64,000 nt of DNA from Desulfobacteraceae bacterium (GCA_003818505.1 RPRI01000024.1:37407-101406); one strand, 5' to 3'; shown: positions 10,274-18,820, numbered from the stretch's first letter. The notes: a model not told the origin generated them from the letters alone. Translations and numbers: made by a program.

Positions 10274-11167
10274 ATGAAACCGAAGATCGGTTTTATCGGG
10301 TTGGGGGTCATGGGCAGGGGTATGGCCCTGAACGTACGGAAGAAGGGCTTTCCCCTGTGCGTCTTCGATATCGACAAAAAGGCTGTGCAAAACCTTGTTG
10401 AAGCCGGAGCGACAGCCGCTCCGGATTTACAGGGTGTGGCCGGATATGCCGATTGGATCATCCTTTCTCTTCCGGATACGGAGGTTGTCAGTACGGTACT
10501 CTGGGGAAAAGCTGGTTTCGGGTCTCTTCTTTCCGGCGACCAGATTGTGATCGATTGCGGAACAACCCATCCTCTGACTACAATGGATTTTCAAAAGCGC
10601 CTCAATGAGTCGGGAATTGGCTTTGTGGATGCGCCCGTATCCGGGATGGAGCAAAGAGCTTTGGATGGAACGTTGATGACAATGGCGGGCGGTTCCCGCG
10701 ATATCTTCGACAAGGTCAAACCTGTGCTGGAAAGTTTCAGCAAGAATGTGGAATATATGGGAGGCCCCGGTTGCGGACAGCTGGCAAAGGTCATAAACAA
10801 TGTCTTTTTTAATATCTCATGCGCGGCTGTAAGCGAACTGTTGCCGCTGGCCGTGAAAATGGGTCTTGATGCAGCGAAAATCGTTGAGGTTGCCGGAAGC
10901 GGGACGGGCCAGAGTTTCGCTCTCAATTTCTTCGGACCGCTGATTTTAAAGAGAGACTTTGGACATGGTTATCCGATGAAGAAGGCTTACAAGGATATGT
11001 CATCCATCATTGAGATCATGAATGCCCATAAAATACCGATACCCGTAACCCAGGCCGCCCTCATGACATACCAGATGGCGCTGAATCAGGGGCTTGGAGA
11101 TGAAAGCAAGGCGGCCATGGTGAAAGTATGGGAAAGACTGCTCAATGTTGAGGTAAGAGAATCATGA
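10274..11167 (+). CDS. NAD(P)-dependent oxidoreductase, 3-hydroxyisobutyrate dehydrogenase / beta-hydroxyacid dehydrogenase family
   Basis: IGFIGLGVMGRGMALNVRKKG; FVDAPVSGMEQRALDGTLMTMAGG. Confidence 0.92.
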   Translation: MKPKIGFIGLGVMGRGMALNVRKKGFPLCVFDIDKKAVQNLVEAGATAAPDLQGVAGYADWIILSLPDTEVVSTVLWGKAGFGSLLSGDQIVIDCGTTHPLTTMDFQKRLNESGIGFVDAPVSGMEQRALDGTLMTMAGGSRDIFDKVKPVLESFSKNVEYMGGPGCGQLAKVINNVFFNISCAAVSELLPLAVKMGLDAAKIVEVAGSGTGQSFALNFFGPLILKRDFGHGYPMKKAYKDMSSIIEIMNAHKIPIPVTQAALMTYQMALNQGLGDESKAAMVKVWERLLNVEVRES

Positions 11168-11228
11168 TAACAATCACAACCGGGATAGCAAGCGGCACAG
11201 GATTCTATTTTCTCCCGCAAGAAGAAAG

Positions 11229-12047
11229 GTGAAGCTGATGAGAAAGATAATAATTACCATTGCGCCCACGGGGAATGTTCCTACAAAAAAACTGAATCGG
11301 CATGTTCCGATTTCACCGCAGGAAATTGCCGAGGACATTTTTCAATGCTATAAGGCAGGCGCTGCAATTGCCCATATCCATACAAGAGATGAAAACGGAA
11401 GTCCTACGATCAATCCTGTTATTACTCAGGATATTATGACCAGGGTAAAAGAAAGGTGCGATATTATTATTCAGCTCTCAACCGGCGCCCGCGGGGGGTC
11501 AGGCCTGGAAAGGGGCGCTTGCATAGACTTGAAACCCGACATGGCCAGTTTAGCGACAGGATCATCCAATTTTTCCGCTTCGGTAAACAGCAACTCGCCG
11601 GAATTAATTGAATCACTCGGCAAAAGGATGATCGAAAACGGAGTAAAGCCGGAAATTGAAGCCTTTGATGTCGCAATGATTACAAATATCGGATACTATC
11701 TGAAAAAAAAGGCGGTAAAACCACCGCTGCATTTCAATCTGGTGATGAATGTGCCAGGGTCCATCAGCGGAACGCCCAAAAACCTGCTTCATATGGCGGA
11801 ACTGCTTCCCCAGGGCTCAACATTTACGGTAACGGGAATCGGAAGAGCCCATGTGGATATGATAACCATGGGAGTATTGCTTGGCGGGAATATCAGGGTA
11901 GGGCTGGAAGATCTCTTGGTTTATTCCGAAGAAACGGGAGAGCTTGCGACTAACGTCATGCTTGTGGAAAGGGCGGTAAGAATTGTTCATGCCCTGGGCC
12001 ATGAAGTTGCTACCGTGCAGGAAGCGCGGAGCATGTTAGGATTATAG
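11229..12047 (+). CDS. 3-keto-5-aminohexanoate cleavage family protein (BKACE)
   Basis: IITIAPTGNVPTKKLNRHVPISPQEIAEDI; AHIHTRDENGSPT; GNIRVGLEDLLVYSEETGELATN. Confidence 0.9.
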   Translation: MKLMRKIIITIAPTGNVPTKKLNRHVPISPQEIAEDIFQCYKAGAAIAHIHTRDENGSPTINPVITQDIMTRVKERCDIIIQLSTGARGGSGLERGACIDLKPDMASLATGSSNFSASVNSNSPELIESLGKRMIENGVKPEIEAFDVAMITNIGYYLKKKAVKPPLHFNLVMNVPGSISGTPKNLLHMAELLPQGSTFTVTGIGRAHVDMITMGVLLGGNIRVGLEDLLVYSEETGELATNVMLVERAVRIVHALGHEVATVQEARSMLGL

Positions 12048-12211
12048 TAATACCCCGGATTACTGTAGTTGAGATTGACATGAAAGTGCGCGTTTCAATC
12101 CCCCTATCATAAAGAGGTCGTTTTCCGCCTGGACGCATTTAATAATTCTGGCCGCCTAAACACATGATCAACAGGAGTGGGAATCGCAACTTACATGTGG
12201 TCCTGGTTGCC

Positions 12212-12307
12212 GGTGCAGGAGAAATTCCAAGAAGCCTTTTTCTGAAACAATTGAAAAAATTCCTCTCCTTCCCGACGCTTAAGGGAAAATGGGGGCGCAA
12301 AACTTGA
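12212..12307 (+). pseudogene. 3'-terminal fragment resembling aat
   Basis: Translates as GAGEIPRSLFLKQLKKFLSFPTLKGKWGRKT*, aligned with Aat C-terminus GAEEIPRSLFLKLLKKSLESPTMKGKWSYSSK at about 3820-3912. Confidence 0.8.
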
Positions 12308-12350
12308 CAAGCGGGGTTTATTCCGTTTCGGTATTTCCTATGCAATACTT

Positions 12351-12755
12351 TCAAAGCCAGAAAACGGCAGCGCTGGATTCAGTCTCCTTGAATTCCGGAT
12401 CTCCTGTGACGATTGTAGCCGAAAATTCCTCCGCCGTTGCCACGACGAAGGCATCCGCGTAGGAGATAGGATGGAGCGCCTTCACATGGGCAGCGGCAAG
12501 GACACGTTTTGTCGTGACATCAACCAGATCGACAGGCAAACGTGAAATATCTTCTGTGATCTCTGCGGCTTTCTCTTTCCCTCTCTTGCGGGCGATAATG
12601 TAATAAATTTCGCCGAGACTGATTACCGACATGAAGGCAGCAACATGACCGCTTGATGCTTCCTTGAGGATAGTCCGGACTTTCGCACCAGCCGGCTCTG
12701 CCTGGAAATAGGCAAGCAGGGCATAGCTATCGAGAATGTATTTTGGCTTTTTCAC
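12351..12755 (-). CDS. PIN-domain toxin (VapC-like)
   Basis: YILDSYALLAYFQAEPAG; SYADAFVVATAEEFSATIVTGDPEF. Confidence 0.9.
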   Translation of the reverse strand: MKKPKYILDSYALLAYFQAEPAGAKVRTILKEASSGHVAAFMSVISLGEIYYIIARKRGKEKAAEITEDISRLPVDLVDVTTKRVLAAAHVKALHPISYADAFVVATAEEFSATIVTGDPEFKETESSAAVFWL

Positions 12756-12996
12756 GTTTTTTGTCCTCTGCCCGGGCCGCCAGCAAAGAGTCTGTCAGAG
12801 ATTCGCCATCAGCCAGTTTTCCATAGAGCTTGTCCACAGGGTCGTCTAATTGAGGCGTGAACACGATTTTTCCATCTGCTTCAGTTACCACCATCTTCAT
12901 GCCTGGTTTCAATCCGATCTGCCTCCGGAATAATGAAGGGATAACCACCCAGCCCTTGGAAGAAACGGTGACTATTGTTGAATTTAAAGAACCCAT
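12727..12996 (-). CDS. AbrB/SpoVT-family antitoxin (VapB-like)
   Basis: VTVSSKGWVVIPSLFRRQIGLKPGMKMVV; overlaps the PIN toxin gene. Confidence 0.88.
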   Translation of the reverse strand: MGSLNSTIVTVSSKGWVVIPSLFRRQIGLKPGMKMVVTEADGKIVFTPQLDDPVDKLYGKLADGESLTDSLLAARAEDKKREKAKIHSR

Positions 12997-13059
12997 AAGA
13001 CCTCCAAACGTTATACGTTAATCTAAAAAAAGTATAACACTTTCGACGGATGCGTCAAT

Positions 13060-13120
13060 ATTAATTATTGGAGTCGCTCAAAACTATTTGACAAAATTAG
13101 CAAAACATGGTTTTTTATCA
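13060..13120. repeat. Imperfect direct repeat, copy 1 (about 61 bp; partner 13421-13480)
   Basis: ATTAATTATTGGAGTCGCTCAAAA-TATTT-ACA...TTAGCAA-ACATGG shared. Confidence 0.85.
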
Positions 13121-13181
13121 CATCTTTTCTTTTTCTTACTCTTCGGAAAGCAACAAAACAGGAAACCAAAACATATGGTGA

Positions 13182-13388
13182 ATGAACATGAGAAAAGAGT
13201 ATGATTTTTCAAAAGGTGAAAGAGGCAAGTTTTATCGTTCGGATATGAAGCTGAACATTCCCATTTATCTTGATGGAGAAGTTTCAGCCTTTGTAGAGAA
13301 AATTGCTTCTAAGAAGGGGATTGACCGATCCTCAGTAGTGAACGAACTTCTCAGGGGCGATATAAAACTCACCGAGGTAATGGAATAA
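13182..13388 (+). CDS. Small RHH/CopG-like or BrnA-like antitoxin-type protein
   Basis: MRKEYDFSKGERGKFY N-terminus and VEKIASKKGIDRSSVVNELLRGD. Confidence 0.6.
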   Translation: MNMRKEYDFSKGERGKFYRSDMKLNIPIYLDGEVSAFVEKIASKKGIDRSSVVNELLRGDIKLTEVME

Positions 13389-13420
13389 ATTGTCTTCAGC
13401 AAACCAAGGCATGCGGCAAC

Positions 13421-13480
13421 ATTAATTATTGGAGTCGCTCAAAAGTATTTCACAGCATTAGCAAGACATGGTTTTTATCA
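13421..13480. repeat. Imperfect direct repeat, copy 2 (partner 13060-13120)
   Basis: Same sequence with a few substitutions and one indel. Confidence 0.85.
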
Positions 13481-13565
13481 GGCACAAAGCGCCTTTATTG
13501 ACATTGGATCGAAGGCTATTGACTGCTGCTAAAATAATTAACGTTGCAACCATGGAGGTTTAAAA

Positions 13566-13784
13566 ATGCAAGTCTATACATATTCAGAAGCCCGGCAAAA
13601 ACTATCTATAGTTCTTGATCAGGCTGAAAATACAGGCAAAGTTCTAATTCAAAGGAAAGACGGGCGAACTTTTGCATTGATTCCGGAAAAGATTGCTTCT
13701 TCACCTTTAGATGTTCCATCAATTAAAGCGAATATCACGACTCAGGAAATAGTTGATATTGTTCGGGAAGGAAGAGAACGATAG
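13566..13784 (+). CDS. Phd/YefM-type antitoxin, apparently orphan
   Basis: MQVYTYSEARQKLSIVLDQAENTGKVLIQRKDGRTFALIP; no toxin ORF immediately downstream. Confidence 0.8.
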   Translation: MQVYTYSEARQKLSIVLDQAENTGKVLIQRKDGRTFALIPEKIASSPLDVPSIKANITTQEIVDIVREGRER

Positions 13785-13916
13785 AACCATCTCTTGAATA
13801 CGGACAGACGTAATATCCACTCGCTTTTCCGATCACCTGAACCCTTGAACCCACGACTCCTCGAACCCTATGTTCACCTTATTTATCTAACCCACTAAAA
13901 TTCATTGACAAACCAT

Positions 13917-14150
13917 GGGCAATGTGGTCTTTTAAGTCCGCATTTCAGCAGTCCCATCAAAATTCTCATGCATTCTTTTGACGCATTACATATACGCATT
14001 AGTTTGTTACCCGGGAATTATTATCAATGATCTTCTTTACGCATGTCCTTAACCGAAGACCGAATGGCGTTTGCCGCCCCTTCATTATCTCTACAGCAAT
14101 GGCGGATTATACGGACTGAAAACTGAGGTATTCTTACATTTGTTATGCAC
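13917..14150. repeat. Long imperfect direct repeat (about 220-234 bp), copy 1
   Basis: Shares GGGCAATG..CAGCAGTCCCATCAAAATTCTCATGC..TATACGCATTAGTTTG..ACGGACTGAAAACTGAGGTATTCTTACATTTGTTATGC with 14813-15033. Confidence 0.9.
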
Positions 14151-14201
14151 TGGCAGGATTAAACATTTTATGATATATAAAATGCAAATGGAGAAATCGT
14201 T

Positions 14202-14414
14202 ATGAGCTTAGCAGAGAAAATAATGGAATATGTACAAGCATTGCCGGAATCTAAGCAGGTGGAAGTCCTTGGCTTTGTGGAATATCTTCGCTCAAAGGCG
14301 GAAAAGCAGGAGATAAAAGATTGGACAGACCTTTCCCTGTCTTCTGCGATGCGAGGGATAGAGGAGGAGCAAACCCCGTATACGCTCAATGACATTAAGG
14401 AATCGTTTTTATGA
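14202..14414 (+). CDS. DUF2281-like antitoxin
   Basis: SLAEKIMEYVQALPESKQVEVLGFVEYLRSK; overlaps MazF/PemK-type toxin. Confidence 0.75.
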   Translation: MSLAEKIMEYVQALPESKQVEVLGFVEYLRSKAEKQEIKDWTDLSLSSAMRGIEEEQTPYTLNDIKESFL

Positions 14415-14773
14415 TAGCCGAAGGTCAGGTTATCCTTTTTAGATTTCCTCAAACAGATAAAACAGAAGCAAAGCTTCGTCCTGCCCTTGTTCTTAATCAA
14501 CTACCCGGTCCGTATAATGACTGGCTAATCTGTATGATATCTTCACAACTTCATCATGCAATATCTGATTTTGATGAAGTTCTGACTTCAAGAGCTTCAG
14601 ACTTCGAAGAATCCGGTCTTAAATCGGTAAGCGTTATCAGAATAAGCAGGCTTGCAGTGGTTGACAGCTATATTCTGTTGGGGAAATTGGGCCAAATTGA
14701 TAAACAACGCCTTACCCGCATTAAACGAAAAATAGCAAGCTGGATAGAAGGCACAAAACTAACAGTCCGGTAG
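14411..14773 (+). CDS. PemK/MazF-family toxin
   Basis: EGQVILFRFPQTDKTEAKLRPALVLNQLPGPYNDWLICMISSQ; starts within the antitoxin stop (ATGA-type overlap). Confidence 0.85.
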   Translation: MIAEGQVILFRFPQTDKTEAKLRPALVLNQLPGPYNDWLICMISSQLHHAISDFDEVLTSRASDFEESGLKSVSVIRISRLAVVDSYILLGKLGQIDKQRLTRIKRKIASWIEGTKLTVR

Positions 14774-14812
14774 CCCCGGAAACCGGATTCCGCGGAGCCG
14801 AGGAACAAAAAA

Positions 14813-15033
14813 GGGCAATGACGTTAATTCAGCAGTCCCATCAAAATTCTCATGCGTTCTTTGTGACGGATTACCTATACGCATTAGTTTGCCACCCGGG
14901 AATTATTATCAATGATCTTATATGCCCATTTTCTTAACCGGGGACCGGCTGGCGTTTGCAGCCCCTTTATTATCGCCAAAACAACTGCGGGATATACGGA
15001 CTGAAAACTGAGGTATTCTTACATTTGTTATGC
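14813..15033. repeat. Long imperfect direct repeat, copy 2
   Basis: See copy 1 at 13917-14150. Confidence 0.9.
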
Positions 15034-15046
15034 GCCATCTTTTTTG

Positions 15047-15079
15047 TTGACAATGAATATATTGTCATATAAGTTGACA
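15047..15079 (+). promoter_or_regulatory. Candidate operator/promoter: TGACAAT-gaatat-ATTGTCA palindrome (15048-15067) plus a further TTGACAAT
   Basis: Palindrome read directly, upstream of the ATPase gene start at 15108. Confidence 0.5.
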
Positions 15080-15107
15080 ATAAAATATTTGCTAAAAGGA
15101 GCTATCG

Positions 15108-16268
15108 ATGAGAATTCAAACTGGGAATCCTGTAAGTGGGAGCGATTTCTATAAACGAGTACATTTGATTGACAACGCCTGGGACTTAATCGATTCTGGA
15201 GCCCACATTCTGATTGCGGCGCCAAGACGTGTGGGGAAAACTTCTTTAATGTACTATCTCAGGGATAACCCCAAGAAAAATATCAGTTTTCTTTATCTTG
15301 ATACCGAATCGATAAACAATGAAAACGAGTTTTTCAGGCGAATTGTAAATAAGGTTTTAAAAACCGATTTCATTAAGGGATCACAAAAAGTACGAACATT
15401 TTTAGAAACAAATATACCGACCATCAAAAAAGTTGGACCTGAGGGTGTGGAATTTGGCGTCAGCGACGGGCATGATTATTTTGACATGCTGACTCGTATT
15501 TTGAAATCGACTGCTTGTGAAGATAAAAAACTTGTCATCATGCTGGATGAATTTCCAGAAACGCTGGAAAATATTATTGATGATGAAGGAGAAAATGCCG
15601 GCAGACATTTTATGCAAAGCAATCGTGAACTACGCCATGACAGTGAATTGTGTAACAATGTGCAGTTTATTTATACCGGCTCAATCGGGCTGGAAAATGT
15701 TGTCAGCAAGCTGAATGCAATGCAGTCCATAAATGACCTGGCACGACTTAAAATCCCGACACTTCAAAAGCAAGAAGCCAAAGATTTAATCAGATTCCTT
15801 CTGGAAAGTCTCCAATTTGACCTGTCCGAAAAATTGATTAACTATATTCTCCAAAAAATCGAATGGTTAATTCCATTTTACATTCAACTGGTTCTTCAGG
15901 AATTGAAAGTTCTCGCCCGCAATGAAAAATTAGACAAAATAACTAAAACCGCCATTGACCGGGCATTTGGTTTGATGCTTGAACAAAGGAACCATTTTGA
16001 AAATTGGCATACTCGACTCCGCAAGGTGTTAAAAGGTCATGATTATAATTTTGTCAAAGAATTGCTCAATATAGCATCAGAAAAGGATATAATTAATTCC
16101 AATGATATTTTTAACCTCGCAGTAAAATACGGATTGGAAACCAGCTATAAAGATCTAGTTGGTTCATTAGTTTATGATGGTTACATCAACAATGAAGATG
16201 ATAGTCATATATATCGTTATAACTCACCAATTTTAAGAATGTGGTGGAGGAAGAATGTCGCGAACTGA
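15108..16268 (+). CDS. P-loop ATPase, ATPase_2/archaeal-ATPase-like (STAND/AAA superfamily)
   Basis: Walker A AAPRRVGKTSLMYYL, Walker B KLVIMLDEFPE, C-terminal YRYNSPILRMWWRK typical of this family. Confidence 0.8.
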   Translation: MRIQTGNPVSGSDFYKRVHLIDNAWDLIDSGAHILIAAPRRVGKTSLMYYLRDNPKKNISFLYLDTESINNENEFFRRIVNKVLKTDFIKGSQKVRTFLETNIPTIKKVGPEGVEFGVSDGHDYFDMLTRILKSTACEDKKLVIMLDEFPETLENIIDDEGENAGRHFMQSNRELRHDSELCNNVQFIYTGSIGLENVVSKLNAMQSINDLARLKIPTLQKQEAKDLIRFLLESLQFDLSEKLINYILQKIEWLIPFYIQLVLQELKVLARNEKLDKITKTAIDRAFGLMLEQRNHFENWHTRLRKVLKGHDYNFVKELLNIASEKDIINSNDIFNLAVKYGLETSYKDLVGSLVYDGYINNEDDSHIYRYNSPILRMWWRKNVAN

Positions 16269-18768
16269 TTTTCCTAAAATTTACAATCCTGCCACTCAGA
16301 CAGCCAGTGAACTCATCGAAAATTTTGTGGTGCGAACCGAGTTATTCCACGAAATCTTTGAAGATATCAAAAACTCAGAGATGAAGAATCCGGAACAGCA
16401 TTATATCATTCAGGGAATCAGAGGACAGGGCAAGACCACACTGTTGTTGCGCATCGCTTACGAGATAGAACATGATGAGGAGTTGCGCAAGCGGTTCATT
16501 CCCATAGTGTTTAATGAAGAACAATACAATATCAGCCGCTTATTCAAGCTCTGGGAAACCATTGCCGGATATCTGGAAGAAATGGGTGAGATCAAAGGGC
16601 TTTATAATGAGATGCAAAAATTCATAGATAATGCCGATTTTGAAGAACGTTGTTTTCAAATTCTTGAGAAAGCTTTGATAAAACACCACAAGAAAATGAT
16701 CCTTTTTATCGATAATATCGATGAGCTGTTAACTAAATTTTCCAAACGAGAACATCAGCGACTGCGGGAAGTGTTTCAGGAATCTGCTGAGATGCGGATC
16801 ATAGGCGCTTCCTCAGTAAGCCTGGAGTTCCATTATGATTATGGAAAACCTTTTTACCAGTTTTTCCGAATGCCCCAGCTCCGGGGATTGAATACCGATG
16901 AATCAAAAACTTTGTTATTGAAATTGGGCGAATATTATAAAACTGAGCGTGTTAAAGAAATCGTGGCAAATCAACCGGGTCGAATTGAAGCCCTGCGCCG
17001 CATGACAGGTGGTGTCATCCGCACGATTATCCTGCTGTACGAAATTTTTGTGGACGATACCAATGGCAACGCGTTTCAGGATCTCGAAAAGATACTTGAC
17101 AGCGTTACACCTCTTTATAAGCATCGTATGGATAAGCTTTCCCCGCAGCAACAGGAAATTATCGATTTCATTGCCTTGAGTTGGGATGCGGTCAGCACTA
17201 AAGAGATCGCACAGAAAACCAAGCTGGAAAGTAAAGCTGTGTCTTCACAATTAAAGCAGTTGGAAAAATATCACATCGTTGAAAAGGAAAGAACCAATAC
17301 CAAGAATTACATGTACCGAATCCATGAGCGTTTCTTTAACATCTGGTATCTCATGCGTCTGGGCAGAAAATGGGATGTCAGAAAGGTTCGTTTTTTAATC
17401 GAATTTTTACAAATCTGGTGCGATGAAACAGAGCTGGAAAAGCGAGCCGGAAGACATCTCGAAGCCATAAAACAAAGCAAGCTGAATGATCAACATGCGC
17501 TGTTAATGACCGAGGCTTTGGCTCGCACACCATTAAAACGAGAGATGCAGCACGAATTAATTTCCAAAACCAGAACCTATCTGGATAACGAACATTCAGA
17601 ATTAGTAGCCTTTCTTTGCAAATCGGATAATGAATTAATCAAAGACTCTAAACAAGCGTATGAATCAGGTGATTTTGAGACTGCCATACGGAATATTGAA
17701 CAAATAAAAATTAAAACACCTGATGACTATAATGCATTAGGTGTTCTATCCATAAAATTTAAAAATGATTTTCAGAAGGCGGAACAGTATTATTTGCAGG
17801 CCGTGGGAAAAGACCATGCCGACGCCATGTTTAATCTGGCGCTGTTGTATCAATTCGAATTCAAGGATATTCAGAAGGCGGATCAATATTATTTGCAGGC
17901 CGTGGGAAAAGACCACGCCGACGCCATGTTTAGTCTGGCGCTGTTGTATCAATTCGAATTCAAGGATTATCAGAAGGCAGAACAGTATTATTTGCAGGCC
18001 GTGGGAAAAGACCACGCCGACGCCATGTTTAGTCTGGCGCTGTTGTATCAATTCGAATTCAAGGATTATCAGAAGGCGGAACAGTATTATTTGCAGGCCG
18101 TGGGGAAAGACCACGCCGACGCCATGTTTAGTCTGGCGCTGTTGTATCAATTCGAATTCAAGGATTTTCAGAAGGCAGAACAGTATTATTTGCAGGCCGT
18201 GGGGAAAGACCACGCCGGTGCCATGTTTAATCTGGCGCAGTTTTATCAATTTGAATTTAGGAATTTCGAGAAGGCGGAACAGTATTATTTGCAGGCCGTG
18301 GGAAAAGACCACGCCGACGCCATGAATAGTTTAGCCTGGTCATATTTTGAGAAAAAGATCAATAAACAGAAGGCTCTTGAGTATGCGGGACTTTCTTTTA
18401 AAAAAGAGAAGAATATTTATAACTCCCATACTTATTCTATGGTTTTATTATGGGATAATCAGATTGAAAAAGCGTATAAAAGCTCCCTTGAGTTTTTAAG
18501 CAATCAAGAATCATTTGAAAAATTTCCGGAAGATATAAGCCTGTTTCTGTTGCTGCTAATAGCCAAAAAACAATACCAATTGGCATTAAAGCTCTTCAAT
18601 GAAAATTCACATAATTTAAAAGATCGTTTTAAACCTGTATATTATGCGCTGATGTATTTTATGCAGGATGAATACCCCAATGAATATCGCAGGATGGGCG
18701 GTGAATTAAAACAGACGGTAGAAGAAATCATCGGGAGAATTCATCAATTGGAGAAGGATTATGAATAG
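16255..18768 (+). CDS. P-loop ATPase with winged-helix region and C-terminal Sel1/TPR-like repeats
   Basis: Walker A GIRGQGKTTLLLRIAYEI, Walker B KMILFIDNIDELL, HTH VSTKEIAQKTKLESKAVSSQLKQLEKYHIVEKE, tandem AEQYYLQAVGKDHADAMFSLALLYQFEFKD; 14-nt overlap with upstream gene. Confidence 0.8.
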   Translation: MSRTDFPKIYNPATQTASELIENFVVRTELFHEIFEDIKNSEMKNPEQHYIIQGIRGQGKTTLLLRIAYEIEHDEELRKRFIPIVFNEEQYNISRLFKLWETIAGYLEEMGEIKGLYNEMQKFIDNADFEERCFQILEKALIKHHKKMILFIDNIDELLTKFSKREHQRLREVFQESAEMRIIGASSVSLEFHYDYGKPFYQFFRMPQLRGLNTDESKTLLLKLGEYYKTERVKEIVANQPGRIEALRRMTGGVIRTIILLYEIFVDDTNGNAFQDLEKILDSVTPLYKHRMDKLSPQQQEIIDFIALSWDAVSTKEIAQKTKLESKAVSSQLKQLEKYHIVEKERTNTKNYMYRIHERFFNIWYLMRLGRKWDVRKVRFLIEFLQIWCDETELEKRAGRHLEAIKQSKLNDQHALLMTEALARTPLKREMQHELISKTRTYLDNEHSELVAFLCKSDNELIKDSKQAYESGDFETAIRNIEQIKIKTPDDYNALGVLSIKFKNDFQKAEQYYLQAVGKDHADAMFNLALLYQFEFKDIQKADQYYLQAVGKDHADAMFSLALLYQFEFKDYQKAEQYYLQAVGKDHADAMFSLALLYQFEFKDYQKAEQYYLQAVGKDHADAMFSLALLYQFEFKDFQKAEQYYLQAVGKDHAGAMFNLAQFYQFEFRNFEKAEQYYLQAVGKDHADAMNSLAWSYFEKKINKQKALEYAGLSFKKEKNIYNSHTYSMVLLWDNQIEKAYKSSLEFLSNQESFEKFPEDISLFLLLLIAKKQYQLALKLFNENSHNLKDRFKPVYYALMYFMQDEYPNEYRRMGGELKQTVEEIIGRIHQLEKDYE
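17767..18360 (+). repeat. Six tandem 99-nt (33-aa) coding repeats, central copies nearly identical
   Basis: Unit starts at 17767, 17866, 17965, 18064, 18163, 18262. Confidence 0.95.
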
Positions 18769-18820
18769 ATAATGGGATGAGTAAAAAATGGTTTAAAGAA
18801 GCTTCGGGGTAGTATTAGGG

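Noticed and set aside
12080-12120. GTTTCAATCCCCCTATCATAAAGAGGTCGTTTTC, CRISPR-repeat-like
   Set aside because: Only one copy, no spacer periodicity and no cas genes; at most a remnant.
14140-15033. Interpretation of the 220-bp direct repeats as integron attC sites (both end in TTGTTATGC)
   Set aside because: GTTATGC does not fit GTTRRRY, no matching RYYYAAC partner or attC-like foldback was found, and no integrase is present.
17746-18325. Long overlapping ORFs 17746-18312 (-) and 17765-18325 (+) with repetitive proteins
   Set aside because: They are out-of-frame or antisense readings of the six 99-nt Sel1/TPR-like repeats of the 16255-18768 gene; a stop-free repeat unit keeps other frames open.
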